In this document: positions 8,197 to 16,241 of the stretch, in pieces
Position numbering within the stretch: the stretch's first letter is position 1
How the letters are laid out: each line of letters starts with the position of its first letter
NCBI GenBank assembly: GCA_039889245.1
Contig: JAZGVH010000002.1
Span: 4,682,820 to 4,746,819, forward strand
Source of the DNA: Dermatophilaceae bacterium Soc4.6
Lineage (GTDB): Bacteria; Actinomycetota; Actinomycetes; Actinomycetales; Dermatophilaceae
Direction: 5' to 3'
Length of the DNA stretch: 64,000 bases
Made by a program: the position numbers and the translations under genes
Notes under the pieces: model-generated
Seen by the model: only the letters and a program-made list of their open reading frames with translations
Told to the model about the DNA's origin: nothing
The model's database searches: none

Positions 8197-8448
8197 ATGT
8201 CCAGCACGACCAACCTGCACGACGACCAGCGACCCACTCGGCTCGAGTTCGCGAGATCCGACCTCGGAGACCGCATCGTCGGCCTCGCGGAGCGGCTGAG
8301 GATGCTCGGCGGGCGCGTCTCCGGCGTCCGCCCGCAGACCGACCTCGAGGCCATGTTCCGCAACTACGAGTGGGGTTACAAGATGGGGCGCGACAAGGCC
8401 CTCACCGACGTCGTCCGGATCACGACCAGGCCGGAGGCGCAGCGATAA
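8197..8448 (+). CDS. Small hypothetical protein of mobile-element type
   Basis: 83 residues, ATG start preceded by a strong ribosome site (GGAGGAG, about 6 bases upstream). The product is charged and helical, with LRMLGGRVSGVRPQTDLE in the middle and a C-terminal NYEWGYKMGRDKALTDV segment. No known domain is visible. Short genes of this kind follow integrases in actinobacterial prophages and ICEs; excisionase or copy-control roles are possible but not shown by any motif. Confidence 0.6.
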   Translation: MSSTTNLHDDQRPTRLEFARSDLGDRIVGLAERLRMLGGRVSGVRPQTDLEAMFRNYEWGYKMGRDKALTDVVRITTRPEAQR

Positions 8449-8603
8449 CACCGCGACCGCGCAGGCCGTCCAGCACGAGCCGTGGTGCACCGACCACGTC
8501 GCCCTCCCGGCCTTCCCTGGGGATGGCCTCAATGAGCTCGGCTGGTGTCACCGGACCTTCTGGAGCGGCGAGCGGAACAGGGACGGCTAGCCGGCGGTCA
8601 CCC

Positions 8604-8736
8604 TTGAGGGTCAACGGCTCCCTGGGGCCCGTCGTTGAGGTCTACGCCGGGGGCGACGTGTTCCTCACGCCGGCGCAGGCGCGGGCGATGGCTGGGACTG
8701 CTGCGAGCCGCGGAGGTACTCGAGGGGACCGTGTGA
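8604..8736 (+). pseudogene. Short phage-like protein broken by a frameshift
   Basis: One frame reads VVEVYAGGDVFLTPAQARAM, then loses sense. One base out of phase, the reading WLGLLRAAEVLEGTV runs to a TGA at 8734-8736. Joined, the two make one plausible small protein with a helical C-terminus, so I read a single indel near 8690. A TTG at 8604 is a possible start. The family was not recognised. A strong terminator follows. Confidence 0.45.
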
Positions 8737-8752
8737 GCGTTCGGCAGACGGA

Positions 8753-8789
8753 ACAACACCCCCGCTCGAGGTGCGAGCGGGGGTGTTGT
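8753..8789. terminator. Strong bidirectional terminator
   Basis: A perfect 16-bp stem (ACAACACCCCCGCTCG and its complement) with a 5-base AGGTG loop. It sits between the short + strand genes and the convergent minus-strand gene ending at 8806. Confidence 0.85.
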
Positions 8790-8805
8790 CGTGTGTGTCG
8801 CCTCA

Positions 8806-9624
8806 TCATGTATCCGGCGAGGTGGCGCGGAGTGAGTAGATGCGCTGAGCCTCGAGCACGAGGGCGAGCGCGCCATCTGTGATCGTCGCAACCGTGCTCG
8901 CGTCCGAGGTGATTCTGACGTTGTGTACACCCTCGGCCACCTGCTCTAGCCGATGCATCCCCAGCATTGAGTGCGTCGCCCACTGTTTCCCGTGAGCGAG
9001 CCCACTACATATCCGCCACATGAACACGGCTTCTTCGCCGCCGAACACCGTCGCGTCGCCGCCAGCGGACACCTTGGCTGCGTACCCCTTGGATCGTGGC
9101 CCGATTCTCATCGGGTCCAGCCCGGGTCGGCGTCCGGCGATCTCGCGCAGCCGAGCGAGCCTCGCTAGCATCCACGGCTCGGTGGGGGTGCCCAGAAGCT
9201 TGTCTACGGCCTCCCGGTCGAGGTCATCCTCACGGACCAGCATGAGGCGGCGCAAGACTCGCTCGTTGCGTTGCGCCGGACCGAGCAAATAGGCGGCGAC
9301 GGCGGCGCTCTCGATAGCGGACCTCAGCAGCGTGAACGGCGCCCATGCATGCAGCGAGTCGGCACCGAGGATCGCGGCTCGCAGGCAGTGCAGGTGGTCT
9401 ACCGCGACCCCAAGGGAGTGCCGGGCCATGTGGGAGGTCTGGAACGGTGCGGTAGCCGTGTCATCGCCCGCCAGTGTGGAGCGGGGCTGCACGTCCATCG
9501 AGGCGGGCGCGGTCTGCCACTGGTTGACGAGGACGAACGCCTGTTCTAGCTGTTCGATGCCGCGACGGTGCTCGTCTGCCGAATCTTCCCTGTCCCCCGA
9601 CCAACCCATCCGCTGACCGTACAT
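8806..9624 (-). CDS. Hypothetical helical protein with an R-x6-H motif
   Basis: The minus-strand frame is open from 9708, but the first 28 residues are low-complexity and arginine-rich and overlap a hairpin, so I take ATG 9624 (MYGQRMGWSG). ATG 9609 is also possible, and no clear ribosome site decides. The product, about 272 residues, is mostly helical, with LLRSAIESAAVAAYLLGP in the middle and MWRICSGLAHGKQW near residue 205. The R-x6-H in RICSGLAH recalls the active site of HEPN-type RNases and the DUF5677-like families, but I cannot assign it by eye. It lies in a mobile-element context. Confidence 0.55.
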   Translation of the reverse strand: MYGQRMGWSGDREDSADEHRRGIEQLEQAFVLVNQWQTAPASMDVQPRSTLAGDDTATAPFQTSHMARHSLGVAVDHLHCLRAAILGADSLHAWAPFTLLRSAIESAAVAAYLLGPAQRNERVLRRLMLVREDDLDREAVDKLLGTPTEPWMLARLARLREIAGRRPGLDPMRIGPRSKGYAAKVSAGGDATVFGGEEAVFMWRICSGLAHGKQWATHSMLGMHRLEQVAEGVHNVRITSDASTVATITDGALALVLEAQRIYSLRATSPDT

Positions 9625-9634
9625 GTGCGGTAGC

Positions 9635-9674
9635 GGCGCCCACGACCTGCTGGGGGGATGAGGTCGTGGGCGCC
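9635..9674. repeat. Hairpin A of a related pair
   Basis: A 14-bp perfect stem (GGCGCCCACGACCT / AGGTCGTGGGCGCC) around a 12-base loop, GCTGGGGGGATG. Hairpin B at 10065 has the same loop with two changes and paired substitutions in the stem. It lies at the 5' edge of the minus-strand gene at 8806-9624. Confidence 0.6.
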
Positions 9675-10064
9675 GAGGTCGGGGGTAGCGGCTTGTCCGG
9701 AAGCTCACCCGGCAGGGGGTGCAGCCCTACATTCAGGGCTGGACTGGAGGTGGGGTCACCCGGAAACGACACCCCCGGCGCCCACGGCGCGCGCTCTGTG
9801 TCTGCTTGCGCGGGAGGGGGTCAGGGGTGTCGTGCGTCGGCGAGTCGAGCGTGGGGTTTCGTCTCGTAACCGTAGGGTATGGGTATAACTAGGACCTTCG
9901 AGACGATTCGGCTATATCTGCCCGTGGGGGGCATGAGCAGCCGTAGGCGTGATCGAGGGGATAGGGGGGTCGGGCGCCACCGGCGCGGCACACCGTGGGG
10001 GTGTGTCGCCCGGGGCGCTCGTCAGTCTGGCTGCGAGTATGCGGCCCAGCGCTGGACCCGGAGT

Positions 10065-10104
10065 GGCGCCCATGACCCGCTCGGGGGATAGGGCCATGGG
10101 CGCC
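10065..10104. repeat. Hairpin B of a related pair
   Basis: GGCGCCCATGACCC pairs with GGGCCATGGGCGCC around GCTCGGGGGATA; one internal pair is mismatched. Relative to hairpin A, a C-G pair has become T-A, so pairing is kept while sequence changes. It lies about 40 bases before the promoter of the K+ channel gene. Confidence 0.6.
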
Positions 10105-10135
10105 GGGCCGAGCGTTACCCAGGCACCTGATGCCA

Positions 10136-10141
10136 TAGGCT
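10136..10141 (+). promoter_or_regulatory. -10 element of a leaderless promoter
   Basis: TAGGCT lies exactly 6 bases before GTG 10148, the spacing expected when transcription starts at the first base of the start codon. Confidence 0.5.
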
Positions 10142-10147
10142 CCCGCC

Positions 10148-10927
10148 GTGGGGATGAGCGACGTGCAGGGACAGCACCCTTCCGGTGATGAGTCGCGGCG
10201 TCAGCGTTGGGAGGCCAGGGCGAACCGGCCCCTGACTCTCGCGGCCGTCCTGTTCCTGATCGCCTATGCCTGGCCGGTGCTCGAGCCGGATCTGTCCGGT
10301 CCGCTGGCGGCCGGCTGCCAGGTGGTGACCTGGGCGACGTGGGCGCTCTTCGTTGTTGACTACGTCGCCCGCTTCGTGCTGTCGAGCCGCCGTGTGGCGT
10401 TCGTTCGCAGCAACGTGCTGGACCTGGGTGCCGTCGCCCTGCCGCTGCTGCGCCCCTTGCGGCTCCTACGGTTGGTGGCGTTGCTGTCGGTGATGAACCG
10501 CTACGCGGGGGGTTCGCTGCGCGGCCGGGTCGCGGTCTACGTCGCGGGGTCGACGTCTCTGATCCTGTTCGTGGCGTCGCTTGCGGTGCTCGACGCTGAG
10601 CGGCAGGCCGAGGGCGCGAACATCACGACGTTCGGGGACGCGCTGTGGTGGTCGATGACCACGGTCACGACGGTCGGTTACGGCGACCGGTTCCCGGTGA
10701 CGACCGAGGGGCGGTTCATCGCTGGTGGGCTCATGCTCGCGGGGATCGCACTGCTGGGCATCGTCACAGCCTCTCTCGCCTCATGGCTCTTGGACAGGGT
10801 CCGTGAGGTCGAGGAGGAAAGCCAGGGCACCACACGCGCGGATATCGACGCGCTGACTGCGGAGGTACGTGCGCTCAGATCAGAGCTTGCACAGCGTGAG
10901 GTCCGTCTCAGCACGGAAGCCGACTGA
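10148..10927 (+). CDS. Voltage-gated-type potassium channel
   Basis: 259 residues. GTG 10148 is chosen for its leaderless promoter; ATG 10154 is the alternative. Six hydrophobic segments form a voltage-sensor-like part (about residues 31-115, with the arginine-spaced LRPLRLLRLV at 101-110 as an S4-like helix) and a pore. The selectivity filter TTVGYGD lies at about 174-180, after the pore helix ALWWSMTTV. A coiled-coil tail (EVRALRSELAQREVRL) probably drives tetramer assembly. It conducts K+ across the cell membrane. There is no RCK domain, so gating by voltage rather than by ligand is expected. It stands alone between structured non-coding DNA and a lipoprotein gene. Confidence 0.92.
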   Translation: MGMSDVQGQHPSGDESRRQRWEARANRPLTLAAVLFLIAYAWPVLEPDLSGPLAAGCQVVTWATWALFVVDYVARFVLSSRRVAFVRSNVLDLGAVALPLLRPLRLLRLVALLSVMNRYAGGSLRGRVAVYVAGSTSLILFVASLAVLDAERQAEGANITTFGDALWWSMTTVTTVGYGDRFPVTTEGRFIAGGLMLAGIALLGIVTASLASWLLDRVREVEEESQGTTRADIDALTAEVRALRSELAQREVRLSTEAD

Positions 10928-11115
10928 CTCGCACGCCCGGCCAGGCCTGACCCTTCCCGACTGTCACCCACGACCCGCTCGAGGGGACGGCCCAGCTGGC
11001 GCGGGCCCGGGGCGGCGAGCAACTCGTCCTCGGGTCGGCTTGTGGATCAGCCAGACCGCTTGCTCACGCCCCGCGGTATTGGGCGAAGAGACCTCCGGTA
11101 GCATCGGAAATCGGT

Positions 11116-11730
11116 ATGATAGGGGCGAAACTGACTGAAATGGGGAACAATGACGACTCCTTGAGCAAGCGCGAGGCCAAGGCAGACAAGGCCGCCGAGA
11201 AGGCCAGAGCCAAGGCACAACGCAACTGGTTCTCGAGGCACAAGATCCTGACTGGGCTGGCAGTCCTGCTCATTCTCATCATCGGCCGCGCCGCCACCAC
11301 CGGCGGCGGGAGCGCGCCGACGACAGCGGCAACCCCGGCAGCGTCGGCCTCAGCCGCTCCATCAACTAAGGCCGCTGCAGCCAAGACTCCCGCAGCAACG
11401 CCAAAGCCCGCTGCTCCCGCGTTGACAGCTGGTCAGGGGAACGCTGTGAAGGCAGCCGAGAACTACCTCAACCTCACGGCCTTCTCTCGTGCGGGCCTGA
11501 TCAAGCAGTTGTCCTCCTCGGCCGGCGACGGTTACTCGGTCCAAGACGCGACCTACGCGGCCGATCACGTGGAGGTCAACTGGAACGATCAGGCTGCCAA
11601 AGCCGCCAAAAACTACCTCGGCCTGACGTCCTTCTCACGGGCGGGCCTGATCAAGCAGCTAACGTCCTCGGCTGGCGACGGTTACACGCTCGACCAGGCG
11701 ACGTACGGTGTGACCAAGGCGGGTCTCTAG
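11116..11730 (+). CDS. Membrane-anchored protein with two Ltp repeats
   Basis: 204 residues from ATG 11116; ATG 11140 is also possible, since a TATGAT at 11115 could be the -10 of a promoter serving it. A lysine/alanine-rich cytoplasmic head is followed by one transmembrane helix (ILTGLAVLLILIIGRA, about residues 44-59), an Ala/Thr/Pro linker, and two copies of the Ltp repeat: AVKAAENYLNLTAFSRAGLI and AAKAAKNYLGLTSFSRAGLI, each followed by a QL-S/T-SSAGDGY stretch. Proteins of this family on Streptococcus phage TP-J34 block DNA entry of competing phages. There is no lipobox, so the anchor is the helix. Superinfection exclusion is a plausible role in this mobile region but not shown. Confidence 0.8.
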   Translation: MIGAKLTEMGNNDDSLSKREAKADKAAEKARAKAQRNWFSRHKILTGLAVLLILIIGRAATTGGGSAPTTAATPAASASAAPSTKAAAAKTPAATPKPAAPALTAGQGNAVKAAENYLNLTAFSRAGLIKQLSSSAGDGYSVQDATYAADHVEVNWNDQAAKAAKNYLGLTSFSRAGLIKQLTSSAGDGYTLDQATYGVTKAGL

Positions 11731-11736
11731 GCGGCG

Positions 11737-11758
11737 CGTGCAAGATACGTGCAAGATT
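11737..11758. repeat. Tandem 11-bp doublet, copy 3
   Basis: CGTGCAAGATA is followed by CGTGCAAGATT. It has the same architecture as copies 1 and 2 but differs at positions 5-7. It lies just after the Ltp gene, 7 bases from the target duplication of the IS21 element. Confidence 0.5.
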
Positions 11759-11784
11759 GTCGACTCCTCCTGTCAAGGGCCATT

Positions 11785-11876
11785 GAGATCTGCCCAGAGG
11801 CGGTCGTGAGACCTGCCCGGTGACGGTCACGAGAACTGCCCGGTGGTGGCCATGGGATCTGCCCAGTGCTGGCCAC
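11785..11876. repeat. Four 23-bp repeats at the left end of the IS21 element
   Basis: Four units start at 11785, 11808, 11831 and 11854. Each has the form GAGANCTGCCCRGNGNYGG, ending in TCRT/TCAC/CCAT/CCAC. They are the expected IstA binding sites at an IS21 end. Confidence 0.8.
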
Positions 11877-11896
11877 CCTCGGCCTCAGGGGGTGGG

Positions 11897-12706
11897 TCAG
11901 GTCAAGGGGCTCACCCCCGCGCCGGCGAGGGCTTGGGTCAGGCGGACGCTGTCGCCGGTGGTCTGACAGATGTGGGCGTGGTGCAGGAGCCGGTCGACGG
12001 TCGCGGTTGCGAGGGTCTTGGGCATCAGCTCGTCGAACGAGGCGGGGTGCAGGTTCGAGCTGATCGCGATGGACCGCTTCTCGTACGCGGCATCGACGAG
12101 GCGGTATAGGCCCTCGGCGGCGTCGTGGGCCACGGGGAGCAGGCCAATGTCGTCGACCACGACGAGATCTGCTCGCAGGACGCGGGCGATGGCGCGGGTG
12201 ACGGTGTCGTCGGCGCGGTGGCGGCGTAGCAGGATGCCGAGGTCTTCGAGGGTGAACCAGGCGACCTTCAGGCCTTGCTCGACGGCTTGCTGGCCCAGGG
12301 CCTCGAGCAGGAACGTCTTGCCGGTGCCCGAGGGGCCGCACACGACGAGGTTCTCCCGCCGGTGGACCCACTCCAAGGTCCGCAGGGCCTGCTGGGTCGG
12401 CGCGGGGATCGAGGAGGCCTGCGGGTCCCACGCGTCGAACGTCTTGCCCGTGGGGAACCCGGCGGTGCTGCGGCGGGTCGCGAGGGCGGACCGTTCCCTG
12501 CCGGCGGCTTCCTCGCCGAGCAGGGCCCGCAGGACCTCGACGGGTTCCCACCGTTGGGCCTTCGCGGTCGCGACGACTTCAGGGGCGTGGCGCCGGATGT
12601 GCGGCAGGCGTAACCGCCGCAGCAGCGCCTCGAGGTCGTCGGGCAGCGGCGGTGGGGCCGGGACACCCAGGGCCGGGGCTGCGGTCGTCTTCGTCGCCGA
12701 GCTCAC
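11897..12706 (-). CDS. istB: IS21 helper ATPase IstB
   Basis: 269 residues from GTG 12706, which overlaps the istA stop as GTGA. It is an AAA+ helper of DnaA/DnaC type. An N-terminal helical IstB domain (LRRLRLPHIRRHAPEVVATA) precedes Walker A (GPSGTGKT) near residue 122, Walker B (ADLVVVDDIGLLPV) and sensor 1 (SIAISSNLHP), ending in the arginine-containing ATATVDRLLHHAH. IstB assembles on target DNA, recruits IstA and stimulates transposition. All motifs are intact. Confidence 0.95.
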   Translation of the reverse strand: MSSATKTTAAPALGVPAPPPLPDDLEALLRRLRLPHIRRHAPEVVATAKAQRWEPVEVLRALLGEEAAGRERSALATRRSTAGFPTGKTFDAWDPQASSIPAPTQQALRTLEWVHRRENLVVCGPSGTGKTFLLEALGQQAVEQGLKVAWFTLEDLGILLRRHRADDTVTRAIARVLRADLVVVDDIGLLPVAHDAAEGLYRLVDAAYEKRSIAISSNLHPASFDELMPKTLATATVDRLLHHAHICQTTGDSVRLTQALAGAGVSPLT

Positions 12707-14310
12707 GAGGTCACCTCCGGTCGAGGGTCGTTGACCGTGACAGCACGGTCGTTACACAGCGCCGACGACGACGCCGTCTCCGGGCCCGAGGTCAAGGTCG
12801 AAGTCGTGGCAGCGCCGAGGGCGGCCCAGCTGGAGGTGCCCTGGGTCAGGGACCCGTCTTCTCCGGCACGGCTGACCGCCGCGTTCCGCGTGACGTGTTG
12901 GTGGTGATCGAGGATGGACGCGAGGTCGGCCTCGGCGAACCGGGCGTGAACCGCGGCGTGGCCCAGCGCCCAGTCGACGTCCTTGGTGTCGAACAGCTTC
13001 GCCAACGTCACGGCCTGGGCCATCTTGACCCGGATCTTCGTCGTGCCCGCGGCCGCGGCCTCGCTCAGCCACAGCCGGGCACCGTCACCGATGGTCAGGA
13101 ACTCAACCTCAGCAGCGTTCCGGGCCAACGGTTTCCGCCCCAGCGCCCCCACGGGGGTGTGGGGGAAGTGGTCATCGTTGATCTTCGGGCTGCCCGGGGT
13201 AGCACGGGCGTGGCGGGCGACTTCGACCGGCCCGGTCGGGCCGACGTGCACGAGCACGATCACCTCGTCAGCGCCTTTGCCGTGGACGCGGACCCACACC
13301 GTTTGACCGAGCAGCCGGGCCGGGACGGAGTACTGCCCACCCTCGAACGAGACCATCGGGGTGCTCGGCGGCACGGTCCGGGTCACCCCAAACGCGACCG
13401 TGTGCGGGACGAGCGGGATGGGGTGAAGCCGGGCGTGTTCCTCGGCGAGCATCTCCACCGGGACCCGGCGGGTGACCCGGTGGACCCTCGTGTTGACGTG
13501 GTCACAGAACTCCTCGCACGCGGCCTCGAGCTGCGCGAACGAGGCGTACTGCTCGCGCAGGTTCGTGTCCTTCGGGACCAGGTCAGCCTTGGCGATCTTC
13601 ACCGACGACTCCGACCCACCCTTCGACGCCGGGTCAGCCGGGACGCAGGTGTGAATGGTGAGACCGTAGTGCCGAGCGAAGGCGACGATCCCCGGGTTGC
13701 GCACCGGCACCCCGGCGACATGCTCGGTCGTGACGGTCTTCTCGTTGTCCGTCAACACGTACGTCGGGGCGCCACCGAGCCGGCGCAGCGTCACGTCGAG
13801 CGCGGCCATCACCGACGGCATCGTCTTGTCCCGGATCGGCAGGACCACCCGGAACCGCGACCACGCCAACCACGCGATGAACAACGTGGTCTTCACCCCG
13901 TCGATGACCGGGCCGTCACCGAAGTCGTACTGCAGCCACATCCCCGGCTCCGTCACCCACGGACGGTGGACGCGGACACGACCGAGGCGGTAGTCCTTCT
14001 TCACCGCCGCGACCGCGCGTCGGGTCGTGCGCTCGGACCCGGTGTACCCGAGGGCTGCGAGCTTCTCGTGGGCTCGATCCGCGCGGAGCTTGCCCTTGGA
14101 CCGCTCGATCCACTCCTCGATCTTGGGCAGGAACTCGTCGATCAGCTGCGGTCTCGCAGCGGGACGATCGGACAGGACGCCCGATTCGCGGGCGGCGACG
14201 TACCTCGCGACGGTGTGGTGCGAGACCCCGGACAACTCCCCGGCGTCCCGCAACGACCCGGTCAGGTCGAAGGCTTCCAACATGTTCATGATCTCCTCGG
14301 CAGACTTCAT
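12703..14310 (-). CDS. istA: IS21 transposase IstA (DDE)
   Basis: 535 residues. I chose ATG 14310 because an AGGAGGGA ribosome site lies 3 bases upstream; the longer open frame from 14352 adds an arginine/proline stretch without one. An N-terminal helix-turn-helix (LRDAGELSGVSHHTVARYVA) binds the terminal repeats. The RNase H-like core supplies the DDE triad: Asp in TLFIAWLAWSRFRVV and its upstream DGVK, Asp in YVLTDNEKTV, and Glu in KGGSESSVKIAKAD. The C-terminal half is the beta-barrel and helical tail of IS21 IstA. It catalyses strand transfer together with IstB. Confidence 0.94.
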   Translation of the reverse strand: MKSAEEIMNMLEAFDLTGSLRDAGELSGVSHHTVARYVAARESGVLSDRPAARPQLIDEFLPKIEEWIERSKGKLRADRAHEKLAALGYTGSERTTRRAVAAVKKDYRLGRVRVHRPWVTEPGMWLQYDFGDGPVIDGVKTTLFIAWLAWSRFRVVLPIRDKTMPSVMAALDVTLRRLGGAPTYVLTDNEKTVTTEHVAGVPVRNPGIVAFARHYGLTIHTCVPADPASKGGSESSVKIAKADLVPKDTNLREQYASFAQLEAACEEFCDHVNTRVHRVTRRVPVEMLAEEHARLHPIPLVPHTVAFGVTRTVPPSTPMVSFEGGQYSVPARLLGQTVWVRVHGKGADEVIVLVHVGPTGPVEVARHARATPGSPKINDDHFPHTPVGALGRKPLARNAAEVEFLTIGDGARLWLSEAAAAGTTKIRVKMAQAVTLAKLFDTKDVDWALGHAAVHARFAEADLASILDHHQHVTRNAAVSRAGEDGSLTQGTSSWAALGAATTSTLTSGPETASSSALCNDRAVTVNDPRPEVTS

Positions 14311-14403
14311 GGTGTCCCTCCTGGGGGGCGGCAGGCGCATCAGCACCGCCACCGCACCCCAGGAGGGGCCTCAACCGCTGTATGCGGTGAGGCCAACGAA
14401 CTC

Positions 14404-14501
14404 GTGTCGGGCAGATCCCGTGACCGTCAGCGGGCACTTCTCGTGGCCGCTACCGGGCAGTTATGTGGCCGCCTCCGGGCAGTTTCTCGTGGCCGCTGCC
14501 A
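14404..14501. repeat. Repeats at the right end of the IS21 element
   Basis: On the minus strand, GAGAAACTGCCCGGAGGCGG is followed by three related units of 22-23 bp, mirroring the left-end repeats. They lie between the istA start and the terminal inverted repeat ending at 14501. Confidence 0.75.
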
Positions 14502-14654
14502 CCTCCCGCGGCGCCGAGGGTCACGACGTCCCCACCGACGTTCAGGTCGTCTGTGCTCGGCGGTCCCAGGGGTGACACACACCTTCGTGTGCGACCAGGA
14601 GCACAGCGAGCCTGTCCGCCAGACGGCACCACGTCCTGCTGTACCTGTCCACCC

Positions 14655-15175
14655 ATGTCTACCGACGCCACGCCGTCGCGGACGAGGTCACCGAGGGCAG
14701 TCCCGCCCCCTCGAGGCGTTCTACCCGTGATCTACCCCGACGCGTTGGTGGTGAAGATCCGCGACGGCGCGCACGTGTCCAACCGGTCCGCGCACATGGC
14801 GGTCGGGGTCGACCTGGACGTCCTCATCGTGTGCTGCGACGGCCTGAACGGGTTCCCCGAAGCGATCGAGGCGACTGGCCGAGGGTGATGGTCCAGACGT
14901 GTGTCGTGCACCTGATCCGGGCGTCCATGCGGTTCGTGGCCTACGCCGACAGGAATGCCGTCGCCGCGATGCTGCGCCCGATCTACACCGCCCCCGACGA
15001 GGACGCCGCACGTATGGCGATGGCCGCCTTCGGCGACTCGACCTGGGGCAGGAAGTACCCCGCCGCGGTCGCGACCTGGGAGAACGCCTGGGACCGGTTC
15101 ACCCCGTTCCTCGCGTTCGGCCCGGCCCCGCGCAAGGTCATCCACACGACGAACAGCATCGTGACCTTGAGGCCC
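14655..15175 (+). pseudogene. Decayed IS256-family (mutator-type) transposase
   Basis: Pieces of one transposase are spread over three frames: ADEVTEG then RPLEAFYP; VIYPDALVVKIRDGAHVSN with MAVGVDLD; VLIVCCDGLNGFPEAIEAT; and QTCVVHLIRASMRF, WGRKYP, FLAFGPAPRKVIHTTNS. These match the IS256 catalytic core in order, including the C-D-G-L-x-G-F-P and T-T-N segments. About 60 residues are missing between VDLD and VLIV, at least two frameshifts are present, and both ends are gone. It cannot be active. It forms the right flank of the IS21 insertion. Confidence 0.85.
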
Positions 15176-15434
15176 CTGTTGGGTGTCGTTGACGTCGTCG
15201 ATGCACTGGATCGGTCAGTGATTGTGCCTGCTGGACATAACAATCTGCAGCCGTCCAACAGGAGCGGTCGCAGGAGGTGCCTGTGCCTGAGAGCCGACGC
15301 CGGGGGCAAACGGGGTGCCCGGGCACCGCTGAACATGGTGGTGATCGGGAACGTCCCTCCTCGGTGAGAGAAACGTGCGAGGGTGACCCACTAAGTGCCA
15401 AGGTGTGTCGGCACGCCGAGTCGAGGAGGTTGCC

Positions 15435-16121
15435 GTGGCCGGAGCATCGTCGCAGTCCGGGCTCATTGAACGGCTGGTATCCGTCAGTCCCGGACAACCC
15501 TGCGGGCAGCAGGAGATCCTTCAAGAACTGCGTCGGGTGATCCTGACTGGAGACGCACCGCCAGGCACGTCCATTCCGCTCGAAGCGGTCGCGCAGTTCT
15601 TTGCGGTGAGTGTCATCCCGGTGCGCGAGTCATTGAAGACCTTGATCGGTGAGGGGCTGGTCGACCATGTGCCCCGTGGCGGTTACCGCGTCGCCCAGCT
15701 CACTCGTGACGAGCTCCGCGAGTTCTACGTGATCCGTGAGGTCCTCGAGGCTGCAGGCCTGCGGTCTGCCGTCGCCAGGGCGAATGCCGCCGACGACGCT
15801 GCCGCCGTGGCGATCCACGAGGCGCTGGCCGCTGAGCTCGTGGCCGAGGACTACCGGGCGTATCACCGTGACAGCCGACGGTTCCATCTCGCTCTCCTCA
15901 AGCCGTCTGGTATGCAGCGCCTGCTCCACATGTTCGAGCTGGCGTGGAACGTCACTGATCCTGCCCAACCCATGGCTGCGGTGTCCACCGTCGACCGGGA
16001 GCGCATGTACGCGGACCACTCCGCCATGCTGGCGGCGTTCGTCGCGCGCGACGCGGACGAGCTGGTGCGACGCTCCCGCAAGCACTACAAGCGGCTCGAG
16101 CGAGCCGTCGACGATGCCTGA
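15435..16121 (+). CDS. GntR-family regulator, FadR/FCD subfamily
   Basis: 228 residues. GTG 15435 is chosen for the GAGGAGG ribosome site about 6 bases upstream. A winged helix occupies about residues 20-80 (EILQELRRVILTGDAPPGTS, LEAVAQFFAVSVIPVRESLK, GLVDHVPRGGYRV), followed by the all-helical FCD ligand domain with ELREFYVIREVLEAAGLR and the metal-site histidines of RRFHLALLK and YADHSAML. FCD regulators sense small carboxylates or related metabolites and usually control a neighbouring catabolic or uptake operon. The likely targets are the permease and racemase at 17806-20111, now separated by an IS1380 remnant. A palindrome at 17691 is a candidate operator. Confidence 0.9.
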   Translation: MAGASSQSGLIERLVSVSPGQPCGQQEILQELRRVILTGDAPPGTSIPLEAVAQFFAVSVIPVRESLKTLIGEGLVDHVPRGGYRVAQLTRDELREFYVIREVLEAAGLRSAVARANAADDAAAVAIHEALAAELVAEDYRAYHRDSRRFHLALLKPSGMQRLLHMFELAWNVTDPAQPMAAVSTVDRERMYADHSAMLAAFVARDADELVRRSRKHYKRLERAVDDA

Positions 16122-16241
16122 ACCCTGATCCTCCGATGATCTAGCAGCAGCGGCGGGTCGTGATACGCGAATGCCCTTGTGGGGCGGAGGAATTGGGTCT
16201 TCGACAGTCCGAGTGAAACGGCACTAAGGGGCATCCGAGAG

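Larger units (their letters stand above)
9625..10147. other. Gene-free structured stretch
   Basis: No convincing gene is present in about 520 bases. Several inverted repeats are: the related hairpins at 9635-9674 and 10065-10104, a wide repeat pairing ACGACACCCC near 9768 with GGGGTGTCGT near 9825, and a small CACACC/GGTGTG hairpin near 9990. This could be one or two non-coding RNAs or element ends. Confidence 0.5.
11771..14501 (-). mobile_element. Complete IS21-family insertion sequence
   Basis: The element is 2731 bp. The left end begins TGTCAAGGGCCATTGAGA and the right end, read inward, begins TGGCAGCGGCCACGAGA, giving imperfect terminal inverted repeats that start with TG as in IS21. A 5-bp target duplication, CCTCC, flanks it at 11766-11770 and 14502-14506. 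Inside both ends are series of about 23-bp repeats. It carries intact istA and istB on the minus strand, so it is probably still mobile. Confidence 0.92.

Noticed and set aside
10970..11020. A third copy of the 9635/10065 hairpin
   Set aside because: Only the left arm and loop resemble the others (CCCACGACCCGCTCGAGGGG); the right arm does not pair, so it is not counted.
11785..11876. Regular 23-bp repeats that could suggest a CRISPR array
   Set aside because: There are no spacers between units; they are contiguous, degenerate, and mirrored at the other end of an IS21 element, so they are transposase sites.
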